A stretch of 14,546 nt of DNA from Cenarchaeum sp. SB0662_bin_33. GTDB taxonomy: Archaea; Thermoproteota; Nitrososphaeria; Nitrososphaerales; Nitrosopumilaceae. The notes below the pieces were generated by a model. The model saw only the letters and a list, made by a program, of their open reading frames with translations. It made no database searches and was not told the origin of the DNA. The stretch spans positions 1-14,546 of the forward strand of contig VXON01000150.1 of the NCBI GenBank assembly GCA_009840065.1, in the 5' to 3' direction. Made by a program: the position numbers and the translations under genes. Below, in pieces: positions 7,099-13,091 of the stretch (the stretch's first letter is position 1; the number at the start of each line of letters is the position of its first letter).

Positions 7099-7344
7099 CG
7101 TTTAGACTGTATAGATAAAAAGAAAACTCCACAAAAGGCAGGATATCAGAAAACTCCACAAGGGAAAGAGAATTCTGCATATGCCAAAAATGTGATCAAG
7201 TTCAGGCATTATCCAACAGACAGTGGAATGTGGCATCCTAGAGCAAGAAAAATTTGTGGTACAGAGTATATCTTGACTGCAACAGACCCACATGCGAATG
7301 TCCGCATCATACTGCGGGAAATGGGCCCCAAAAATATCATATAA
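7099..7344 (+). pseudogene. Start-less ORF remnant with an in-frame tandem duplication
   Basis: This plus-strand frame is open for 81 codons but has no ATG, GTG or TTG near its beginning; the first ATG is at 7228. The translation looks genuine in composition, for instance NVIKFRHYPTDSGMWHPR followed by ILTATDPHANVRIILREMGP. Near its beginning a 14-bp sequence (AGAAAACTCCACAA) occurs twice, 27 bp apart and in frame, giving a repeated KTPQ. After the TAA the same frame continues with several stops through protein-like stretches (PQNLVKNARKTTSMDSS). I infer a degraded gene with a lost 5' end; the family is not recognised. The opposite strand is also open over 7209-7439, so the coding strand is uncertain. 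Confidence 0.3.
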
Positions 7345-7666
7345 CCACAGAACTTGGTAAAAAACGCACGTAAAACCACTTCTATGGATTCATCTTGACC
7401 TCCAAAATGAGGTACTTTAAGGAGGGTTTTGGCCATCACCCAACTGTGTAGGAGGAACCATACACAATCAATCTATGATTCTTACACTTTCATTGATGAT
7501 TAGTTAATATCGATCCTTATAGCTTTTTCAAATTAGAATATAAAATTAATCATATAGAACGATAATGTCTACGTACTTTTGTTTTTTGGTATACACATGA
7601 CGGGCCCTCTTAGAAAGAGAACGATCCGCGACAAAAAGTTTTTGGTCAGCTTGTGGGGCTTAAGGC
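7345..7666. other. Spacer leading into the transposase remnant
   Basis: No intact gene. The first part continues the stop-riddled frame of the preceding remnant. From about 7460 the sequence is AT-rich and contains no convincing ORF. The left end of the IS remnant should fall somewhere before 7667, but I could not pick out a terminal inverted repeat or target-site duplication by eye. Confidence 0.3.
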
Positions 7667-7952
7667 ATGACCAAGAATTACTGGACCGTAGAGGACAATG
7701 TCAAGATCGTAATGGAGTCACTCACCACGTCGGCCAACACCGCCGACATATGCAAAAAAAATATGGCCTGTCACCAAACACCTTCTATCCCTGGTGCAAG
7801 AAATTTCTTGATAGTGGTAAGGCCACCCGATCTAGAAGCCCGAGCGTTCGTGCCGCCAGGGTTATCCAGAAGAACGTCACGCTGAAGACCCTGGTCGGTG
7901 AGATTACACTAACCAACAGTGTTTTAAAAAAACATTGGAGAAGAAAAGATGA
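7667..7952 (+). pseudogene. IS3-type transposase OrfA (helix-turn-helix), frameshifted
   Basis: The frame from ATG 7667 begins MTKNYWTVEDNVKIVMESL and reaches ADICKK. At an A8 run (7754-7761) the coding signal moves to the -1 frame, which continues YGLSPNTFYPWCKKFLDSG and later LKTLVGEITLTNSVLKK. At a second A run (7926-7932) one missing A breaks the frame again: with it restored, the end would read VLKKTLEKKR and stop at 7950-7952. This order, an HTH segment followed by a short coiled helix, is typical of the OrfA/transposase_8 part of IS3-family elements. Two homopolymer indels make it a pseudogene, although -1 slippage on A8 cannot be excluded for the first. Confidence 0.72.
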
Positions 7953-7990
7953 TGGTCGTGCAGAGGCTGATCCAACAGGACATGGGCTAG
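7949..7990 (+). pseudogene. IS3-type OrfB N-terminal scrap
   Basis: Immediately overlapping the restored OrfA stop (ATGA arrangement) is a frame reading MMVVQRLIQQDMG and then TAG. Its position matches where OrfB, the DDE integrase part of an IS3 element, would begin. The rest of OrfB is absent: the sequence passes directly into the 3' end of the oppositely oriented RelE-like gene. The element is therefore truncated at about 7986-7990. Confidence 0.45.
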
Positions 7991-8277
7991 TCGTGGGAAT
8001 ACACGTTTTTATGATCCCCAATGTCCAATAACCGAATTATCTTGGCACCGCTGTCCACCATAAACAGTAACCGGACAGACTTTAACAACCTTGTTCCATA
8101 TGCTCCGTTCAAAGGCCCAACCTTGATGTCCCCCAAACGCTCAGGATCTTTTGCATCTTGGAGTGATTTGAGGCGTTCACAGAGCGTCTTGCTTACGTTC
8201 TGATCATGTTGGTACCTCTTTCTATGCTTCTCATACTGCCTACTCTGGACAAGTATCCACTTGACCTCTGAGGTCAT
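7987..8277 (-). CDS. RelE/ParE-superfamily toxin-like protein
   Basis: A 96-aa basic protein with the RelE-fold layout: an N-terminal helical pair rich in Lys/Arg (18-40), then KVGPLNGAYGTRLLKSVRLLF (52-72) and IIRLLDIGDHKNVY (80-93). The last segment corresponds to the closing strand of RelE-family mRNA interferases (typically ...ILDIGHR..VY). It starts 3 nt after the stop of the 343-aa winged-helix gene, with an AGGT just upstream of its ATG, so the two are almost certainly one transcript. Antitoxin-first order suits a type II toxin-antitoxin module. The final residues (SHD) adjoin the IS remnant and may be altered from the original end. Ribosome-dependent mRNA cleavage is a family inference. 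Confidence 0.72.
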   Translation of the reverse strand: MTSEVKWILVQSRQYEKHRKRYQHDQNVSKTLCERLKSLQDAKDPERLGDIKVGPLNGAYGTRLLKSVRLLFMVDSGAKIIRLLDIGDHKNVYSHD

Positions 8278-8280
8278 GGG

Positions 8281-9312
8281 CTACCTGTCCTTTACTACAT
8301 CTAACGACAATGGTATAAACACATGATTCCCCGGATGAAGTATCATGTCCTCTATCTCTGGATCCAAGTCCAACTCATTCACACTGACATCACCAAACTG
8401 CTCCATACACTTGTTTATTTTATATTCCAATTTATCCAATACTTTATCATACATCTCCCTCCACTTCCCTAGGTGACTATCATATTGTGGATCGTGGTGA
8501 TGTACTCGTACTCCGTACGCAAAAGCATCCCATATGTCAGCACATAGTACCGGAAGCCACTCCACTATATTCTTGGAAGTGTGGGGAGAGTTCCGTCGCA
8601 GGAAGGCATTCGCCATCTTTGCAAAGTCCATGAACACCATCCTATGTTCCATGAACTCTGGGATGGTTGGATAGTCCAACACCGAGTCATCCAATCGTTC
8701 CAGTATATCATGATCTGTATGCACGCCTTCACGGCTAGTGAGTACATTCTTACAATACACCTCAAACTGGGGCTTGAACTCTAGGTTGTATGTGATGTAC
8801 CACTTGAACGGAGCCATCTCATACGTATGCCTGACGGCATCATGTACGCTGGGATTATCACTTGCTACTAGGCCTATCTCGCGCCTAGCAGCATCCAGAT
8901 CAGCACCACTCGCCACTGGCCGCATGGTCAGTTCCGATACAATCTTGTATGTCTCCGACTTGTCAGTCTTGTGTACCTTGACCAAACCACTATCTATCAT
9001 CTGGTCAAGGTTAGCATACACAACCTCAGAGTATGGTCCCTCCCTATACCAATAATATGCCAAGTGGTGCTTTATGTGGTTATTATCAGGTAAATTTTCT
9101 CTGGCCAAGAACAGGACTTTTAGTATGTGCTTCTTGGTGACACCAGCTCTACCACTTCTGGTTAGCCGTTGTATGGCAACGCGTATTGTCTCTTGGATGA
9201 TTGGATTAGCCTCCCGTGCCCAAGCCCGCTCCATATCCGTCCCATCCTCTGTCTTGTTTACATCTATCTTCACTTTATCGACCCCACCATACGAAAAACC
9301 CCCATATACCAT
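8281..9312 (-). CDS. Winged-helix, Panacea-like protein; candidate large antitoxin
   Basis: A 343-aa protein. Residues 57-125 form a winged-helix-like module, with KKHILKVLFLARENLP followed by IKHHLAYYWYREGPYS (80-95) and VVYANLDQMIDSGLVKV. The hydrophobic helix, then Y.Y.EGPYS, then L..L...GLV resembles the Panacea/SocA (DUF4065) antitoxin domain, but the match is by eye. The remaining 200 residues are helical and acidic, with no motif I recognise. It ends 3 nt before the RelE-like gene. A TTTTTTAATA box (9359-9368) lies about 50 nt upstream, predicting a leader of about 25 nt. I infer an antitoxin and possible autorepressor; alternatively it could be a defence-related or regulatory protein with an unrelated RelE neighbour. 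At 343 aa it is far larger than usual RelE partners (about 60-100 aa). Confidence 0.6.
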   Translation of the reverse strand: MVYGGFSYGGVDKVKIDVNKTEDGTDMERAWAREANPIIQETIRVAIQRLTRSGRAGVTKKHILKVLFLARENLPDNNHIKHHLAYYWYREGPYSEVVYANLDQMIDSGLVKVHKTDKSETYKIVSELTMRPVASGADLDAARREIGLVASDNPSVHDAVRHTYEMAPFKWYITYNLEFKPQFEVYCKNVLTSREGVHTDHDILERLDDSVLDYPTIPEFMEHRMVFMDFAKMANAFLRRNSPHTSKNIVEWLPVLCADIWDAFAYGVRVHHHDPQYDSHLGKWREMYDKVLDKLEYKINKCMEQFGDVSVNELDLDPEIEDMILHPGNHVFIPLSLDVVKDR

Positions 9313-9441
9313 ATGACTGACTTGTTGTGTTTTATTTTACCGCGCCGGGCGTATAGTACTATTAAAAAATTGGATGAAGGAAAGTGTTTTGCTTTTTGAA
9401 TAGCCAATTCAACACCAAAAAATTGTTTAAAACTGGGCCAT
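9313..9441. promoter_or_regulatory. Upstream region of the putative toxin-antitoxin pair
   Basis: The interval contains the minus-strand TATA-like TTTTTTAATA (complement of 9359-9368) about 50 nt upstream of the 343-aa gene. A GC-rich patch (about 9343-9350) lies between box and start, where an autorepressor could bind. The right part is the 3' flank of tatD, with A-rich and T-rich tracts but no obvious hairpin. Confidence 0.35.
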
Positions 9442-10197
9442 TTATCGTCGAATACCCAAATACGACTTTACATTGGAGTATAGCAGCTCAAGTGTGTCGG
9501 CATCAGATAGATTACGCTCTTTTGCGGCCACAAATGCCACGCTGTATAAAAACTCCAACTGCGCCGGCAGCCTACAGAAGCAACCCGAAAAACTCACCGG
9601 CCCATCAGTCTCCACAAGCAGTCTGTCCGAATGCGTCAGTGAAAGGAGCCTCCTCTTATCAGACGCATATACGGTCAGGGGCCCATAAGAGACATACAGT
9701 CCCATATCCATGGCCCGCCTCAGGCCAGACTTGCCGCCATCAAACCAGTGTAACAGTACACGACACGAGTACGATGTTAGAGTATCAAGTATTGTATCAA
9801 GACTCTTTCGGGAATGTATCGATACGGGTAGGTTCATATTCTCGGCCATATCCATCTGTGTTGTAAAGACCTCTTTCTGCGTCTTCATATCTATCGGGTA
9901 TGTGGGATCAAGTCCCACCTCACCCACTCCCGCAATCACCTCATTATACATGATACTCTTTAGATGTGTTATGTGCTGCATGTTGGCAAACTGCGGATGT
10001 ATGCCCACAAATGGCAGCACATGGGCACTGGCCCGGGACAGCCTTAGTGTCTCTACAGAATCCTCCAGATTTGTCGATACGCAGCATGCAAACGTGTTGG
10101 TGGCGCTCATGGCCCGGAGGATATACTCCATGTGAGACGAATAGTATGCATCAGATAGGTGTATGTGGGCATCATATATCGGGATGGTTGGTTTCAT
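9442..10197 (-). CDS. tatD: TatD-family metal-dependent hydrolase (DNase)
   Basis: A 251-aa protein of the TatD amidohydrolase fold. Metal-site motifs appear in order: YDAHIHL (8-14), FVGIHPQF (63-70), GEVGLD (92-97, with catalytic Glu93), SIHSR (126-130), a HWFDGG segment (150-155) and LLVETDGP (193-200). Length is typical of the family. TatD enzymes are Mg2+-dependent 3'-5' nucleases acting on DNA or RNA, with proposed roles in repair and nucleic-acid turnover; the substrate here is inferred. It is divergent from the histone gene across a 64-bp AT-rich gap, and its start is the ATG at 10197. Confidence 0.92.
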   Translation of the reverse strand: MKPTIPIYDAHIHLSDAYYSSHMEYILRAMSATNTFACCVSTNLEDSVETLRLSRASAHVLPFVGIHPQFANMQHITHLKSIMYNEVIAGVGEVGLDPTYPIDMKTQKEVFTTQMDMAENMNLPVSIHSRKSLDTILDTLTSYSCRVLLHWFDGGKSGLRRAMDMGLYVSYGPLTVYASDKRRLLSLTHSDRLLVETDGPVSFSGCFCRLPAQLEFLYSVAFVAAKERNLSDADTLELLYSNVKSYLGIRR

Positions 10198-10261
10198 TAG
10201 ACGTTTTTGTGATATTTTTTTAACTTTAAAACTTAATTAAAAAATCAAACACAATTACAGT
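10198..10261. promoter_or_regulatory. Divergent AT-rich promoter region between tatD and the histone gene
   Basis: The 64-bp gap is almost entirely A/T. For the histone gene, ACTTAATTAA (10231-10240) is centred about 26 nt from the ATG, predicting a leaderless start. For tatD, the minus strand reads TAAAGTTAA (complement of 10220-10228), about 27 nt from its ATG. The boxes are adjacent, so the two promoters may compete or be coupled. Confidence 0.45.
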
Positions 10262-10489
10262 ATGGCTACAAAGAGTACAGAGTTTGGACTATCTCCCATG
10301 TATAGGATACTAAAAAAGAGTGGTGCCGGCCGCATCAGTGATGAATCCGCCGCTGAGTTGCGGCAGATTATAGAGGATGTCGCCGAGTCCGTGGCCAAGG
10401 GGGCGGTCGAGCTGGCCACCCACGCAGGACGCAAGACCATAAAGGCAGAGGATATAAGGCTGGCATCAAAGATGGTCGGCAAGATATAG
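10262..10489 (+). CDS. Archaeal histone
   Basis: A 75-aa single histone-fold protein that wraps DNA as homo- or heterodimers and longer assemblies. The three-helix fold is clear: FGLSPMYRILKKSGAGRIS (loop 1 with Arg contacts), the long central helix AAELRQIIEDVAESVAKGAVELA, and AGRKTIKAEDIRLASKMV (loop 2 and helix 3). It has a short N-terminal extension (MATKSTE) and no C-terminal tail. A leaderless promoter is likely, and tRNA-Cys follows 34 nt downstream on the same strand. Identification is secure; which multimers it forms is not readable. Confidence 0.95.
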   Translation: MATKSTEFGLSPMYRILKKSGAGRISDESAAELRQIIEDVAESVAKGAVELATHAGRKTIKAEDIRLASKMVGKI

Positions 10490-10491
10490 AG

Positions 10492-10500
10492 TTTAAATTA
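10492..10500 (+). promoter_or_regulatory. TATA-like box for tRNA-Cys
   Basis: TTTAAATTA is centred about 27 nt before the first base of the tRNA, ideal for an archaeal promoter starting at or just before the mature 5' end. It lies directly after the histone stop codon, so the tRNA need not depend on histone read-through. Confidence 0.5.
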
Positions 10501-10523
10501 TTCATATTGTATGATTCGTATGC

Positions 10524-10595
10524 GGTGAGGTGGCAGAACGGTTATGCGTGGGCCTGCAAAGCCTATACAAGAGGGTTCGACTCCCTTCCTCACCT
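10524..10595 (+). tRNA. tRNA-Cys (anticodon GCA)
   Basis: A complete cloverleaf can be drawn. The acceptor GGTGAGG (10524-10530) pairs with CCTCACC (10588-10594), with discriminator U at 10595. The D stem is GCA/TGC, and the anticodon stem is TGGGC/GCCTA with loop CTGCAAA, giving GCA at 10556-10558. The T stem GAGGG/CCCTT flanks loop TTCGACT. Discriminator U73 is the normal cysteine identity element. There is no intron and no encoded CCA. The 3' end abuts the stop codon of the convergent cupredoxin gene. Confidence 0.95.
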
Positions 10596-11015
10596 CTATT
10601 CCGTTACAATTATGGTGCCGTTCATCCACGGATGCAGTGTACAGTGATACAGAAAACTGCCCGCATGCTCAAACTTGTAGGTAAATGTATCATTATACTC
10701 CATGTGGCCACTATCAAACAGGTCAGTAGCATTGCCATATACGCCCGAGGTCACACTATGAAATGCCGCGTCCTGATTCGCCCAGGATACGGTATAGTCC
10801 CGGTCTACAGTTATTATAGATGGTATATAGCATGTGTCATCCTCCTCGCATCCGGGCCGTGATGACTTTGTAGGCATTATAATATCAGGCTCCCGTATCA
10901 CATCAGCAACATCTGGTGATGTGTCGACTGAATCCCCATCCAGATATAACATGAGTGTGGATATGGCCACCAAGAATGCGGCCACGGCCACTGCGGACAG
11001 GATCATAATCCTCAA
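10596..11015 (-). CDS. Membrane-anchored cupredoxin (plastocyanin-like copper protein)
   Basis: A 139-aa protein with an N-terminal hydrophobic segment (about 5-24), serving as signal or anchor, and a short acidic linker. The single cupredoxin domain has all four type-1 copper ligands visible: His86 (AAFHSVTSG), and Cys125, His128 and Met131 in YHCTLHPWM. Cys56 and Cys62 (GCEEDDTC) could form a disulfide. Such blue-copper proteins are abundant in ammonia-oxidising archaea as outward-facing electron carriers. The longest start is TTG at 11015. An ATG at 11006, preceded by GAGG three bases upstream, is an equally good or better start and shortens the protein by three residues. The gene ends exactly at the tRNA-Cys 3' end and diverges from the zinc-protein gene. 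Confidence 0.88.
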   Translation of the reverse strand: MRIMILSAVAVAAFLVAISTLMLYLDGDSVDTSPDVADVIREPDIIMPTKSSRPGCEEDDTCYIPSIITVDRDYTVSWANQDAAFHSVTSGVYGNATDLFDSGHMEYNDTFTYKFEHAGSFLYHCTLHPWMNGTIIVTE

Positions 11016-11066
11016 GTGTCTTCGTATGTTTGTGATATGGGGGTTTATTTGTAATGTTGCTTTTCA

Positions 11067-11085
11067 GATGGATTTAATATCCATC
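11067..11085. promoter_or_regulatory. Perfect inverted repeat enclosing a TATA box
   Basis: GATGGAT (11067-11073) and ATCCATC (11079-11085) are exact inverted arms around TTAAT. The centre, TTTAATAT, is a TATA-like box about 27 nt upstream of the ATG at 11103 on the plus strand. On the minus strand, ATATTAAAT would start the cupredoxin gene with a leader of about 35 nt. A dyad over a TATA box is what a repressor operator would look like, controlling both divergent genes. Binding is inferred. Confidence 0.5.
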
Positions 11086-11102
11086 ATATGAAATGAGCAC
11101 CA

Positions 11103-11669
11103 ATGATACATGTGCAGTGGTCCGATGGATTCATGGGAATAGCATACAGATACTTTGACTTGCGCATGAATATCGTACCATTATTGCCTCACAGAAAGCA
11201 GGCGCTAAAGATGTGGCAGGATACAATACACTGGTGGTTTGATGCATCCATCCGGGTCAGGTTCATAGAGTATCCGGAACAGTATAGGTTTGTCATGAGT
11301 GCCGAGTCAAAGAGGCCCGACTCGAATGTGTCATTTTACAAGATATTAAGCAGATCGCCACACTATGAGCGGTTCAAGGCAGGATATGGTGAGGCGGCAT
11401 ATCTGCGTTTGGGCGAGTACAAGTCAAGAAGGCTGCACGATGTCAAAGACTCAGATGTTTGCAATTGTGGCCATCCGGCTGGCGACCATGCAGATGATGA
11501 GGAGGGTACAGAGTGTCTTGAGGATAAGTGTGACTGCAAAGAGTTTGTTCAGACGCAGGTATACATGCTGCGACGCAAAAAGACTATAACTGATATTAAA
11601 TTCCTAGATTATACAGATATAGAGAGAGACCCATTATCCTGGAACTGTATAAACTCCAATCCTACCTAA
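11103..11669 (+). CDS. Conserved-looking protein with Cys/His zinc-binding cluster
   Basis: A 188-aa protein that I do not assign to a named family. The N-terminal 110 residues are basic and aromatic (DTIHWWFDASIRVRF) without a recognised fold. A metal-binding cluster follows: CNCGHPAGDH (C120, C122, H124, H129), then C138, C143 and C145 (ECLEDKCDCKEF), seven candidate ligands spaced like a small zinc knuckle. The C-terminal 40 residues are plain. The ATG is about 27 nt from the TATA inside the upstream palindrome, suggesting a leaderless transcript. Its 3' end overlaps the convergent DEAD-box helicase gene by 8 nt. No signal peptide is seen, so it is probably cytoplasmic. Confidence 0.7.
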   Translation: MIHVQWSDGFMGIAYRYFDLRMNIVPLLPHRKQALKMWQDTIHWWFDASIRVRFIEYPEQYRFVMSAESKRPDSNVSFYKILSRSPHYERFKAGYGEAAYLRLGEYKSRRLHDVKDSDVCNCGHPAGDHADDEEGTECLEDKCDCKEFVQTQVYMLRRKKTITDIKFLDYTDIERDPLSWNCINSNPT

Positions 11670-13002
11670 ATCGACCACGGCTGCCCTGCCTGTTATTGCC
11701 ACCGCGGCCACCATCCCGGTTACTGCCTCGGCCGTATCCACCCCGACCCCGGGAACCACCCCGACCGCTAGGTCCTCCCCGGCCCCCAAATTTGCCCCGA
11801 CCAAACTGTCGCCGTCCATATCCTCCACGGGGTGGACCACCGCCTCCATGTGAACCCACAACGCGCTTGAGCGGGTCTGGTATGTTCACCTCTATGCCCA
11901 GCTCCTTGTTGAGGTCGGTCAACTCCACCTTTATCTGGCGTTTTATCATGTTCCAGTCGGATATTGACGAGTACGACACAAATGTAATGGCCCTGCCCTT
12001 TGCTCCGGCGCGGGCAGTCCGCCCTATGCGATGAAAGTATATCAGATCCTGGTTTGGTACATCATAGTTTATGACCAGCTGCACCCTTGGGACATCAATG
12101 CCTCTAGCCGCAACATCGGTCGCCACAAGTATCTCGGCCTTGCCGCTGCGAAACTTGCCCATGGACAACTCCCGCCGGTGCTGTGACATGTCGCCCTCTA
12201 TGGCGACTGCATCAATCTTCTTTCTGTGCAGCATTCTGGCCACATCCCTAGTCCTGTATTTTGTGGAGCAGAATATTATCTTCTGGCCCTTGGTGTTGTT
12301 TATAAAATTGAAGAGATGTTCGGGCTTCTCCCGGTCCCTCAACACCAGGAATGACTGGTCTATTCCCTCGCCGCTGAGATCATCTGCATCCAGCAGGAAC
12401 TGTTTGGGGTTTTTCAAGTACTCTTCGGAGAGTCGCAGTATCTCGACCGGCATCGTGGCAGAGAACATGGACATCACCTTCTTTTCAGGAACCAAATCCA
12501 AGACAAACTGTATGTCATCTATGAATCCCATATCCAGCATGGTGTCGGCCTCATCAAGCACAACATGTCGTACGTCGTTTAACTCAATCGTGCCACGCTT
12601 TAGATGGTCAATCAGCCTGCCGGGTGTTGCCACCAGTATCTCAACCCCCCGTCCCAAAGCATCGGTCTGGATAGACATGTTCTGGCCGCCATAAACAGCG
12701 GTCACCCGAATATCCGTGTACTTGCCAAACTTTTTTATCTCATCCGTTATCTGCATTGTCAGCTCCCTAGTCGGTGCCAGAATAAGTCCCTGAATGGTTT
12801 TGTTGGGGGATATGTCCTGCAGCATGGATACAGAGTATGCCGCCGTCTTGCCCGAGCCGGTGTGGGCCTGTCCGATTACATCCCTGCCGGATAGCAATAC
12901 GGGTACTGCCGCCTCCTGTATGGGGAAGGCATCATCAAAATTCATCTCATCTAGTGCTTTTAGGATATTCTCGTTTATTCCTAGTTCCTTAAATTTTGTC
13001 AT
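11662..13002 (-). CDS. DEAD-box RNA helicase with RGG-rich tail
   Basis: ATP-dependent RNA unwinding or remodelling enzyme of 446 aa. Motifs in order: Q motif (FKELGINENIL ... FPIQ, 4-29), AHTGSGKT (46-53), PTREL (77-81), TPGR (126-129), DEAD (150-153), SAT (181-183), ARGID (299-303) and HRIGRTAR (324-331). Residues about 385-446 form a low-complexity Gly/Arg tail with repeated GRGG/RGG units, a general RNA-binding and condensate-prone element. Such proteins act in ribosome assembly or as cold-stress RNA chaperones; the precise role is not readable. A TA-rich stretch at about 13048-13060 is the likely promoter, leaving a short leader. It lies downstream of the DsbA-like gene after an 89-bp gap. 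Confidence 0.95.
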   Translation of the reverse strand: MTKFKELGINENILKALDEMNFDDAFPIQEAAVPVLLSGRDVIGQAHTGSGKTAAYSVSMLQDISPNKTIQGLILAPTRELTMQITDEIKKFGKYTDIRVTAVYGGQNMSIQTDALGRGVEILVATPGRLIDHLKRGTIELNDVRHVVLDEADTMLDMGFIDDIQFVLDLVPEKKVMSMFSATMPVEILRLSEEYLKNPKQFLLDADDLSGEGIDQSFLVLRDREKPEHLFNFINNTKGQKIIFCSTKYRTRDVARMLHRKKIDAVAIEGDMSQHRRELSMGKFRSGKAEILVATDVAARGIDVPRVQLVINYDVPNQDLIYFHRIGRTARAGAKGRAITFVSYSSISDWNMIKRQIKVELTDLNKELGIEVNIPDPLKRVVGSHGGGGPPRGGYGRRQFGRGKFGGRGGPSGRGGSRGRGGYGRGSNRDGGRGGNNRQGSRGRFR

Positions 13003-13091
13003 TCCCCACTCTTGTGCGACGAAGCAAGGGCATCACACCATAAATCATTTAATTAAAATAAAATTTTAATACTCATATAAGCGCTTGTTGC
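13003..13091. promoter_or_regulatory. Intergenic promoter/terminator region between dsbA-like and helicase genes
   Basis: Read on the minus strand, an AAGCGCTT palindrome (13078-13085) is followed by T-rich tracts (TTTTATTTTAATTAAAT), which could end dsbA-like transcription. The same AT-rich block (about 13048-13060) is positioned to act as the TATA region for the helicase, giving a leader of roughly 25 nt. Confidence 0.35.

Larger units (their letters stand above)
7667..7990 (+). mobile_element. Truncated IS3-family insertion sequence remnant
   Basis: The combined OrfA pseudogene and OrfB scrap account for only the first third of a typical IS3-family element. Neither terminal inverted repeat was identified, so the outer bounds are those of the coding remnant only. 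The right-hand break coincides with the last codons of the RelE-like gene on the other strand, suggesting that a deletion or rearrangement joined the two. Confidence 0.6.

Noticed and set aside
6950..7180. Cluster of restriction-site-like hexamers resembling a cloning polylinker
   Set aside because: The order and spacing do not match a vector I know, and the surrounding sequence is continuous with archaeal-like DNA; likely chance.
7209..7439. Minus-strand 76-codon ORF with GTG start
   Set aside because: It overlaps antisense to a frame of more protein-like composition, has no recognised domain and no promoter or ribosome site, so it is not listed as a gene.
7579..8031. A single intact 150-codon plus-strand gene
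   Set aside because: Its N-terminal third is out of frame with the transposase HTH segment that lies at 7667, and its C-terminal end is out of frame with the expected OrfA end. It is a mixture produced by two frameshifts.
11696..12034. Proline/arginine-rich plus-strand ORF
   Set aside because: It is the antisense mirror of the helicase Gly/Arg tail; its composition follows from that low-complexity DNA.
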